A stretch of 64,000 bases of DNA from Harmonia axyridis (taxonomy: Eukaryota; Arthropoda; Insecta; Coleoptera; Coccinellidae), in contig NC_059503.1 of assembly GCF_914767665.1 (NCBI RefSeq), positions 60,034,352 through 60,098,351 of the forward strand, given 5' to 3'. The translations under genes and the position numbers were made by a program. The notes under the pieces are model-generated. The model was not told the DNA's origin. It worked only from the letters and a program-made list of their open reading frames with translations, and did not search any database. Below, piece by piece: positions 35,132 to 47,100 of this stretch (position 1 is its first letter; every line of letters begins with the position of its first letter).

Positions 35132-38100
35132 ATGTCGAAAATAAATGGAATACCACAATCGTGCGGTTATACAAGTGATAGCTCAGATCAATCAAGTAAG
35201 TCTCCAAAATTGTATTTCTTGTGGACCAAAATTGAAAAAATTTGTGTTTAAGTCAACAATTTTTATACCGAATGATATGATTTTTCACAAACAGTTAAAT
35301 CGAGTGCATTAGACCAATGATAATACTTAATGAAGTCCGATTTAGTCATAAAAAAATTTCATGAGTTTATAATAGAATTTATGCAATGGAGATCAAGGTA
35401 GAAATATTCCTACAAGTTAAATTTTGAATACAAAATCAAGAATGGAGCATTACGTAATTGATAGTAATGATATACATGAATATTATTCAATTATCTTAGT
35501 ATAATATGAAAATAATTATAAAATTATGTTGAAAAACTTAACTATTCCAAATTTAGTAAAATTATTTTGGAGTAAACACTCACATTTTAAAATATAAAAT
35601 ATCTCTCAATTGACACATTTATTTTTCAATCTTATTATTTTAATCCAAGTTAACTGAATGAAGGCTTCCTAAATACTGAGCTCTACACGAACTCCAATAA
35701 CTTCGTTAGATGAATAGGCCTGAATGATATCAAATGCATTGTGTGAATCAGTCAACAAAATATCGAGAAGGATAAGAATTATTGGAAATAAAACATAAGT
35801 AATATCCACTAATATAATATACCTTGGTTTATTTTATCTATAATGATTTTGCATTAATTAAGGTCCTAATCCATTAGATAATTTGTATTTATGATTGATT
35901 AATCTATTTATTTTAAGGATGAAATCATTTGTCTATCCAAGCACAATAAAAGTTTCGCAAAAAAAAGCGAATAGGTATACTAAAAAATTTCGAAGAAAAC
36001 TTGTTTTTTTTCGAACATTCAGTGAAAGTTATCTAGAGTTTGACTACTTTGTATATTCTTCAGAATTCAACCTGATTACGAAATTTAAAAAAAATATCGA
36101 AAGCCCAAATCGTCATTTCCATTTCATACAACTCAATCAAAAAATGTTCAAAATTACCTTATCTTCTGTTATATGAATAAATAAATTATAAGTTGTGGTA
36201 CTTAACCCAATATGTAGCGAACATTAATGAAGAAAGCATTAAATTCAGTGATATTGAAACATAATCATGCAAGTTTTTTAGAAATTCAACTTTATAAGCG
36301 TTAATTTCTCGAACAGAGCACAATAATATTTCGTGTAAATGGCATTTCTCTCTAGATGCCACCGTAAAATGATAACTCTTGAACGGAAAAACCTAGAAAT
36401 GTTCAAAAAACGTATTTAGAATGGCGCGGCTGAAATCGGACTAGGGGTTCCGTAAATATAGTCATTTGAATTTTTTTTTCTTTATTTTCCAAACTATAGA
36501 TTGGATCGAAATGAAATTTTGATTATCTAGGATGATTTATTATTTATTATTATTATTGTAATTCTCATCACAGTCACAATTATACAAACGTTTCGGGAAG
36601 AACCGTTTCCAATGTCTAAAAATAATGATAAATTACAAACATAATACAATCAAAAAAACAAACAGATAGAGATCCATTACCTCTTTGAGTACTGTAATAA
36701 ATAACAACTTTTATCTGTTATTTTTGAGGGACATTTTGTGGAGTAAGGTGAGTTGTGTGATATTTAAATATGGTGTATAATTATTAAAAAACGAAAGGAA
36801 ACCTGCAAAGTTCCCGATTTTTACCGTCTTTCTAAATATTTCTGTATTTAGGTATTTTTTGAAGTATTGAGAATAAAATTAACTCAATGTAAGTACATCA
36901 CACAAAATTAAAATTTAATATATTTTTTAATTACAGATGTGGATAAAGATGAAATATTAGCAATGAGAAGTAGGTTCCCAACTAGAGTACCAGTGAGTAT
37001 TCTTATTTATTCACCATCAAATTTTCCATGGTTCGTCAATATCATATCAATTGATAAACAAACATTAATAGTTGAAAATTATTTCAAGAACTTGACCATT
37101 GTTCATTCAAATCTTCACTTTATATTTTAATCACAAATCTGAAGTAGTAATCCAAAAATTATATCAGAAATGACTGGTTATTTCCTTTTTTTATAAATGT
37201 TTCATATCATGATGTTCCATAACTTTTGTAAAGTCTTACGCCACCAGTCTATTATTTGTAATATTTTAATCGTTTTGGTATTGCTATACACTGCCACATA
37301 TCTTTTAATGTAGAATTTGATTTATAGTTAGAAGGAAAAACATTACTTGTGTAATGATTATATAGAGAAAAAAAAATAACTTTTTTTTCCATGAAGGTCA
37401 AAATTTTCGTATACTAAATAAATAATGAAAATATAAAAATTGAGCGCATGTGAATAATAGTAAAATAAAGACGAAAAATGTTATAAGAAACAACAGATAA
37501 ATTTCAGAGACAAATTTTGTCAGGCCTAGAACTTTTCGAAAGTAACAGGCACATTTTACTTTCATGATTTCCTTCATATATAAATGAATATGAATAGAAA
37601 TTTAATTATGGTGAAAAATAATAAATACAAGAATTTGATTGTAAAATGGACTATGGATCTCATAACTACCAAGGTTTTAAATATTTTTTTTATAGGTTAT
37701 CGTTAAAAGATTCTCCAAAGAAAAGCATTTACCTCAGCTGGATAAAAAGAAATATTTAATACCCCAAGAGGTGACCATGTCAGAATTTCAAATGTTTCTG
37801 AGGTAATTATAAATTACAATTTAACTTTTCCATCAGGAATGTATCTTGTGATTCTTTCATTTTCAGAAATAAAATGGAACTTCAAAGTAACAGATCTATG
37901 TATCTTCTTGTTAACAATAGATCGATGCTTAGTCTATCGACGACCATAGCTGAAGTATACCATGAGTATGCTAACAACGAAGGATACCTTTCAATAACAT
38001 ACACATCTCAAGAGGTATTTGGTAGCAGGTCTGCGGATTCAATTGAAAAAAGTTCAAACTCGAAAATAAAATACTGACTGAAGAGTTGATATAATAAAAT

Positions 38101-40400
38101 GACATAAAAATATGACTTAGTTATGAGTTTAAAGACTGTTATTTATATGTTTTTGTGATTCATTTCTTTTTGAAAGCATAGTTTTAGCTTTGTACTGATT
38201 TACTATATTTTAAATAGGTCAATGAAATGCAAAATTGAAATTATTATAATTACTGTCCTATCACTTGTCAAATAGTTATTAAAGACTGATTTCTGTTTGA
38301 ATCTGGCATTAAAAAACAACAACCAAAATGAGTTGGGATAACAGAAATAATAGTGTTCAATACCTTTGAACAAGTTGTGAATTATTGTAAATTGTTGCTT
38401 CTATAAATATTTATTGTGTATGGCAGTTCTACTTCCTCATGCATTTTTCATTTTGTCTCATTCATTATTTATTGAATCAAATATATTTCTACTTAAGGGG
38501 TAGTAGAGCTTTATAATATTATACATAGTGCTATTAAAATTGTTAAATTCGATTAAAATGTTTTCTATAATTAAATGTTGTAATAATTTTTTACTTAATC
38601 AAAAGATTTATATTTCCCTTTACTTAAATTACTACTACAGTGCTCGAAAAAATCTCTAGATGTAGAAACTAATTTTTAGATTTTCTGAATGAATGAACCC
38701 CAATTTTGTTCAAAGTTTCATATGCTCAAAACGTAACATCTTCGAGATATTTCGATTCGTCATAAATTGGAGGGTCTTTGAAAAAATCTAATAATATTGA
38801 AAAGAATAAATTTATTCTATTGATATTTTGAAAGTGAATACCAAAAGAACGAAGCTATACTGAATTTTTAATAATCAAGCATTAATATCAAGCTTATTCT
38901 GAATGGAAAATAATGAAATAAGGATAGATCTCAATCATTTTGCGAATATAACAAAATTTTCAACCAAATCTATATACAAAAAAAAAAGAGGATCTATTAT
39001 GTAAGGACATCACGTTCAATCGACTGCACCAAATTGGACAATTCTTTTTTTTTTTTTTTTTCGTTACTGCCATGAAAAGATTTATACAAAGAAATATTTT
39101 CGACAAAATCGTATGGAAAAGAAAAAACAGAGTTTGCTGTTTCCTCCGACCGAAAGAACAATTTATTATAGAGAATAATGTGACACGTCGAAAAGTGTAT
39201 TTTGGGTTGCCCCACAGAACGTGCGCGAATTCAATACATGTTCAGTATCTTGATCATGTTTATTAAAATATCATCCATATTGCACCAGTTTGTATTGAAA
39301 ATACGATATTCGAATCGGATTAAAATATCTCCATCGATTATGAAATGTAATATAACCCATATTTTCAAGAGATACAGGGTGATTCATTGGTAAATTGGCA
39401 GAAGCTGAACGTAGGAGACTGAGGTGAGTCAGAATAACCTATATTTGAAGGGTCTTTCTCTCTTTTTAATCTAGATCCAGAGTGTTTTTTTGGGTTTTAC
39501 AATTTCTTCAGGTATCCATAACTTTCGAATCACCATGTGTATTTTCATGATATTTGGTACATTTGTTCTCTGCAACTACTACTTCATAGATAGATACAGA
39601 GATATTCATTAATATTTCATAGTAACAACATCATGAAAATACAATATAAACATATAAATCAACAAATTCCATCAAATTATATAGAGGATTCCTTATTAGA
39701 TGATCTTCCAACACCTTCCTCAAAAGGTTTACTCTAAGTTTTTTCCATGTCATTGGAAGTTTGTCGCATAGCCGAACACCTTCATGTTTCCGTTACGTTA
39801 TTTCCATCCTTGTACCTATTATCTTCAGATTTTACTTTGTTCTATTATTATATGGATGGCAGACACATCCCTTGTCAAACGAAGAACGAAAATTTTCCCA
39901 TAAAATGAACAAATAATCATTTTACTTTCCTTTGAAATCGACACGGCAGTAAAAAATGGGACTCTTACGTTTTATGAGTTTATTATTGCTGTCTATTTTT
40001 ATTTATTGCACTACGAACACGTCTATGTCGGAGGTTTATTATTTTCCTTTATCTATCCGCTTTGTCAGCGTCGCCCCTTATTTGTCATCTGTGACTTACC
40101 CGTTGTTTCCTTTTTTTTGTATTATTCTCGTCACAAAATTTCAATGCTTTAGTTATCAAAGAACTGAACTGAGTAATTCGTATCGAAAAATTATCTGGGC
40201 TGTGCTGTACAATTTATTGTGTTTCAATCAAATTGCAATTTATTGTGAAGAAATCAGTTTTGAATTGACTACCTATATATAAATTCATAAATTGGAGGTA
40301 CAAAAGAAAAAAAAAAGATTTCTCAGATCATTTTCAGAAAGTTATATGAGGAATCTCGCATTTTTCCTCTTAACTCCAATTCAGGAACACCCAGTATAGG
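34400..40400 (+). repeat. Array unit D (tandem segmental duplication)
   Basis: Third full unit. It has no hAT, piggyBac-like or foldback insertion, so it shows the unoccupied state of the unit. Edges are approximate. Confidence 0.7.
35132..38077 (+). CDS. LC3/Atg8-like gene D (4 exons)
   Basis: Exons are 35132-35195, 36937-36992, 37696-37802 and 37867-38077, encoding about 145 aa. The first-exon peptide starts MSKINGIPQSCGYTSD; exon 2 ends RSRFPTRVP; exon 3 has LPQLDKKKYLIPQEVTMSE; exon 4 ends SITYTSQEVFG plus the same 17-residue tail type as B. The donor after exon 2 is GTGAGT, where the other copies have GTAAGT. Changes peculiar to D include AEVYHEY (Tyr to His) and YTSQEVFG (Ala to Thr). 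The conserved glycine is intact. The candidate alternative exon in intron 1 is broken here by a stop. The gene looks intact; function as for the family. Confidence 0.87.
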
Positions 40401-41167
40401 GTAAGAACAATTGGTAGAATTGGTAATAAAAAAATCGATATCAAACCTCTTTTTCTCACATTTAAGATATGAATAAACGTTGTCGTCAAAACATTTTTTT
40501 TCGATTAAATCCCCCCCACCAGGAAAAAAAAAGATCTAAGCCCTTGTATATGGTAGAGACTAAGAATTTCTAACACTTGAAATCAAGAGATAATGATCAG
40601 TGAATTCATGACTTTATTCATGAATAACGGTATTCATGACTGAAGTCATGAATTCACTTATCAATAATATTCCAAAATTATCTTTATTTTTAGACTTATA
40701 GAGTGTATAGTCAGTCAATAGTTACTCATTAAATAATCATCTAAACAAACAAATGAAGATATTATGATAAAAGTGGGTCGTAAATAATAGGTGATACAAA
40801 ATATTTTCGTCTAACACAAATATAAAAAAACATTTCAGCAATAATTATTTTCAAAATGACAAATTAACAATCAAAAGATATCATTTAATGAACCCGACAC
40901 CTAATTGAATAATTATAATACCTTTATCGCTTTTAGGTCCCTCCTTAAAGGTATAAGACCTAATGGTCAAAAGAATGACAGATAAGGGGTAGAATTTTTG
41001 GACACTTCAGGTTACAATTTCAGTTCGTGAACATACTAGTGGAAGTTGGAATTCGCAGAGTGCTATCTTAAAATTCTGAGTGAAGAATTCTTATACTCCA
41101 AAGGTTTAGAATTTTTCAAGTTTGAGGGGAGTTGAAATAATAATTTACAGTAGGAATAGAAGAAAAT
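38078..41167. other. 3' flank of gene D and upstream region of the gene E first exon
   Basis: Non-coding array sequence. It holds the short MITE-like piece (about 39375-39538), a retrotransposon 3' remnant (about 39640-39860), and an ORF of 108 codons (39956-40282) with hydrophobic runs that is shared with the region near 21285 and not recognised. The rest shows nothing supportable. Confidence 0.5.
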
Positions 41168-44100
41168 ATGTCGAAAATAAATGGAATACCACAATCGTGT
41201 GGTTATACAAGTGATAGCTCAGATCAATCAAGTAAGTCCCCAAAATTTTATTTCTTGTGGACCAAAATTGAAAAAAATTGTGTTTAAGTCAACAATTTTT
41301 ATACCGAATGATATGATTTTTCACAAACAGTTAAATCGAGTGCATTAGACCAATGATAATAATACTTAATGAAGTCCGATTTAGTCATAATAAAATTCAA
41401 GAGAATATAATAGAATTTATGTAATGGAGATCAAGGTAGAAATATTCCTTCAAGTTAAATTTTGAATACAAAATCAAGAATGGAGCATTATGTAATTGAT
41501 AGTAATGGTATACATGAATATTTTTCAACTATCAATTATCTTACTATAATATGAAAATAATTATAAAATTCTGTTGAAAAACTTAACTATTCCAAATTTA
41601 GTAAGATTATTTTGGTGTAAACACTCACATTTCAAAATATAAAATATCTCTCAATGAACACATTTATTTTTCGATCTTATTATTTTAATCCGAGTTAACT
41701 GAATGAAGGCTTCCTAAATACTGAGCTCTACACGAACTCCAATAACTTCGTTAGGTGAATAGGCTTGAATGATATCAAATGGATAGTGTGAATCAATCAA
41801 CAAAATATCGGAAAGGATAAGAATTATTTGAAATAAAATAAGTAATATGCACTAATATAATACCTTGCTTTATTTTATCTATAATGAGTTCTCATCAATT
41901 AAGGTCCTAATCCATTAGATAATTTGTATTTATGATTGATAAATCTATTTTTTTCAAAAATAAAATCATTTGTCTTTCCAAGCACAATAAAAGTTTCTCA
42001 AAAAAAGCGAGTAGGTACACTCAAAAATTTCGAAGAAAACTTTTTTTTTTCGAACATTCAGTGAAAGTTATCTAGAGTTTTATCATGTTGTATATTCTTC
42101 AAGATTCAACCTGATTCCTAAATTTTAAAAAAATATCGAAAGCCGAAAAGGTTATTTCATACAGGGTGTTCTGATTTGTTTCCGACAAACTGAAACGGGT
42201 GTTAGATCACATCATTTTAAGCAAAAAAGTTCCTATGAACATGGGTCCGGAAATGCTTCGTTTCCTAGATACAGGGTGTTAAAGTTGAAAAAATAATTCG
42301 CGTTTTCTTAAATATCTTTCGACTGATTCCAAATAATTGCATGAAAGTTGGTACATAGGGTTTTTTGAGGTGAGAAATTCAAATTTATGGTCGATTTGGT
42401 TGTATTTTCTAGAGGGCGCCACTGGAAATCATTTCGTCCCTTTAAACCGTTGCAACTTTTCTGTGCTACGCTGTACGTCATTCTGGACTAAAAAAATCGA
42501 TTCCCCTGATTTTTCTAGTTAAAAAAGGTATACCTTATTTAAGTTGCTAGGGGCAACCGTTTCAGAAAAAAACGCATTTAAAGCCAAATCCATATTTTTG
42601 TAATCTCTAAAACATGTAGAAACAAATTTGTAATAATTTTAAATTAAATATTTTTTAGAAGTAACAATTTAGAACAAAACAAAATAACATAATAATTTTT
42701 AAAGAAGGTGTTCGAATCGTCCACCGTTCTGTTGAATGCACAAATGACATCTTCGAATGATTGATTGTTTTACATTCAACAATTGTTGCGGCAATAGATT
42801 TAAAATGGCTGTACACAATGACAGATTTAAAGTGTGTTAGGTTCAGATGTCATTAATTATAATTATAGTTAACTAAGTTAATAGCTTATCAACAAATACA
42901 GGAAAATGGTATTGGTTACCAAAGGCCCGAACGAAGCATACAAAGAAGAAATCATATACAGAGAAATAGGATTTTACAGACCTTCGAAGAAAATAAAAAC
43001 TCAGTATTTGTAAAGCATCCCATCAACGCAATATTTCAGGAAACAGAATATTCAGAACACTCAAAAACAACAATTACATAGCATACCACTTCTACTTATT
43101 AGTGGGCAATAGAAAATCCGCATGCATTTCGCCTTAGAAATTTTCAAAATGAATTTAAATTTAATAATTGAATAGGAACAATTTCATGAAAGGATTTCGA
43201 AGCAGTCAAAACATATTAAAGAAAACGCGAATTATTTTTTCAACTTCAACACCCTGTATCTCGGAAACGAAGCATTTCCGGACCAATGTTCATAGGAACT
43301 TTTTTGCTTAAAATGATGTGATCTATCACCCATTTCAGTTTGTCGGAAACAAATCAGAACACCCTGTACAACTTTTAAATTACCTTATCTTTCAGTTCTA
43401 CAGAGTGAGTCAACATTGTTTGATATCTCTTTTTTTTTTTGTTAACTATACAGGGTGATTCACGAAGACCGTTGGTTAGAGGAAGACTCGAGATAATCAC
43501 TTACAATTTTATGGTTAAGCTTTGTTGGGAGAAATGAATTCTTGGAAAACCTTAAGATTCATTCAATAACACCAACTTTCGTTTTTAAATGTAACACCCA
43601 ATGTTTTTTATTCACAATCAGATTAGATACTGAATTCTATACATTGTTTCTTCTCGTTGAATCGATTGAGCCCATCAGATTTTGGGTGCAATTTCAAATG
43701 CAAACCAATCTTTTTTCTAGCAATTTCAAAGTTGGGCCTCTTATCTTCTATAAGGCCCATTTGCACCCAAAATCTGATGGGCTCAATCGATTCAACGAGA
43801 AAAATTACTAAGGACCTCAGTATTAAAATATGAATTTTTGCATCCTGATCTGAATGATTTTTGAACAAAAAACGCTGTATAGGGTCCAAAAATGTACGAA
43901 AAAATTTTGGTTTCAACCAATTCGGATGTAAAATCTCCCGCTGAATCCGAATTTGCCATAGAAAAGATAGGTTTGCATTTGAAATTTCAAAGTTGGGCCT
44001 CATATCTTCATATAAGGCCTTTGGGGCCCAAAATATAATGGGCTCATCGATTCTTCGGACGAAATGACTAAAGACCCCAGTATCAGAATTCCGATTTTCC

Positions 44101-47100
44101 ACCAGTGCACGAAATAAATTCACCTTTTCCAGACTTTTGAACCACCCGGTATAATATTAGTTTAGGTGTGTTCTGAGGATCAGGAGCGTACATTATTGAA
44201 AAACAATGAGATCAGCACGAAAGAATAGTTGCAGGTGAAAGCTAGTATTATTTTATATAGAACAACCTTTTTTACTTACAGGTATATACACCGGAAGAGA
44301 TGAAATGGTAGCAATAAGAAGTCGATTTCCAGCGAGAATACCTGTAAGTAACCATTAGTCATTTTTTGAGGAATAAATGATTTCTATATAATGTTTTAAG
44401 GGATGAAATAGTCCACTCAGATTTAATAATTCAATTCGATATGAAAAATAACACTGGTATAATATATATCTAATGAAAACAATATGAAAATCTAACCCGA
44501 AAATTTAAATTGCTTGAATTATTCCTTAGAAGCCTACGTACATAAAGGGTGTTTTTTTTAGAGCTATAGAACTTTAAATTGCAATTAAACAACGATGGAT
44601 TATTCGATTGACATGAATTTTATTTATCCGCAAGATAATCTTGTGGCATTACATTTTAAATATGATTTCTGGCATATGACCGCCACTGCTGGCTCGGATC
44701 TAGTCCAATCTGGACGTCCAATTTTCGATGACTTTTTCCAACATTTGTGGCCGTATATCGGCAATAACACGGCGAATGTCGTCTTCCAAATGGTCAAGGG
44801 TTTGTGGCTTATCCGCATAGACCAATGACTTTACATAGCCCCACAGAAAGTAGTCTAGCGGTGTTAAATCACAAGATCTTGGAGGCCAATTCACAGGTCC
44901 AAAACGTGAAATTAGGCGGTCACCAAACGTGTCTTTCAATAAATCGATTGTGGCAAGAGCTGTGTGACATGTTGCGCCGTCTTGTTGGAACCACAGCTCC
45001 TCGACATCATGGTTGTTCAATTCAGGAAGGAAAAAGTTAGTTATCACGGCTCTATACCGATCACCATTAACTGTAACGTTCTGGCCATCATCGTTTTTGA
45101 AGAAGTACGGACCAATGATTCCACCAGCCCATAAAGCGCACCAAACAGTCAGTTTTTCTGGCTGTAACGGTGTTTCGACATACACTTGAGGATTAGCTTC
45201 ACTCCAAATTGTTTGTTGACGTAGCCATTCAACCAGAAGTGCGCTTCATCGCTAATGGACGTAGTGCGCGATACGTATTCCGCACAGAACCATTATTTTC
45301 GAAATAAAATTGCACTATTTGCAAGCGTTATTCAGGCGTGAGTCTATTCATGATGAATTGCCAAACCAAAATGAGAATAAATCACTTGACAGCTGTTAAA
45401 TCGGTCGCCATCTTGAACAGTAATGCCAACTTAAAGTTATATACCTCGAAAAAAACACCCTATATAATTGAACGGTCAACAATCCATATAACGACCCCGT
45501 CCGAAGCTGGAAAGCATTCAAGCAGGTTTTCCAATAAAAGATTCCATTTTGAATATCCCGCTATATGGCCAGATGCCACTATAGCAGATGTCATCTTTTG
45601 ACATTCCACAAGTAAAAACTACCCCATTACTAAAAATGAAACGATACCCGCTTCAACAACGCACTGAAATTGTTAAAATTCACTATAAAAATGGTGCCAA
45701 TTCAGCAGTCACAGTTCTCAAAACTAAAGCACATTTGGGTTGTCGTGGGGCACTTTCTCGGCCGGTGATGTGAAGAATCGAAACCAAGTGCGTCGCTTAA
45801 CAACAACCGAGAATATTTTTGACTAAAAACTCAGGTTTGAGATACCCAGCCATAGTATAAGGAAAGGATAGTAAGCCATCCGCCGTTTGACGGCAAGGAA
45901 ATAGTCACCAGAGCTCGCTAATGTAGTTGGATTTTGATTTGGAGAAGTAAATTGATAATAGATAGCGCTGAATCATGAGATATAGATGGCGCAGAAATAA
46001 TACGATAATTTATTCAGTGGGGTGGTTGAAAAGGGGTCGCATGACATTGCCAACAATTTTTATGTTATTATTAAGTTATCACAAATACACCCCTCTGGCG
46101 TAAATGCTTATTACAGAGCAGAAAAAATATCAAAATATAGAAATCTTCAGACCACTCTATTTCAAATATTTCAGTTCTTCAAAATAACACCGATTTTTTC
46201 AGAGGGCTCTACTTTACGGACCAATTTTTGACAGTAAAATTCGAGTAAAACGTGATTACAACTAGATGGCGCTCAACATCAACAAAATCGAAAAAAGCAC
46301 TACACTGGCTTACTATCCTTTCCTTATACTATGACCCAGCTATAAACTTTTATTTTGATAACCTAAAAGTTGTCTAGAAAACTACATATGGTAGGTTGTC
46401 CGCGTCTATTAAATTCTAAGGTCAAAGGTCACAAAACCTTTTTTTTTCGAAATTTTTGCAAGTATCTCGTTTCCTATAAGTTTCTCGCTATTTGTTATCA
46501 ATCAACATTGTAGAAAATAAAACTTCCTAAAACTTTTGTTTGGACAGTTTTCTACAGGGTGTCCCATAAGTGGCACGTCACAGTGACACCGGAGGTAGGT
46601 CAGCTAAAGAGGGACCTAACCAGCCTAACATGACCCCAGTAAAAGTTGCATGGTTTTCGAGTTATTACCAAATTACGTTTTTTAGTGAATTTTCACCTTT
46701 TTTAACATTGTCAGGGTCAGAATTCTGCTGGAAAGCTCTCGAAGCTTATTTTTTTTGTTGTAATGGAATCTTAAATAGTTATTTAAGATGACATGAGTAT
46801 GATTCTGTCAAAAAGTTATGTGGATTTCCGTAAATTAATGGATAAATCTTGATTTCAATTGCTAGCAAAACGAGAACTTCGACTTTGGACACCTGCTGTG
46901 AAAAAAAAATCCTTGAAACAAAACGAGCAAGTCTGCAAGTAACATCAAAAAATTGGGCATTTTAGACAGATTTAGAAATGGTACAATACATGAATCTTAT
47001 GCCCATAAAACTAGGTATTTTCATCATTTTACCGATGCCCTACTTAACTAAGTTGAAACTAGGAACCCCGCTATCAGGTAATTTTGCCGCTTGCTATGAC

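Noticed and set aside
39956..40282. 108-codon hydrophobic ORF
   Set aside because: Related sequence at 21285-21560 has a different start and the frame is not kept in the reversed copy at 15375-15610; it is probably repeat DNA.
43623..44123. 166-codon ORF on the minus strand
   Set aside because: It spans a MITE with internal inverted repeats, and its own repeated phrases (VESIEPIRFWVQ) come from that symmetry.
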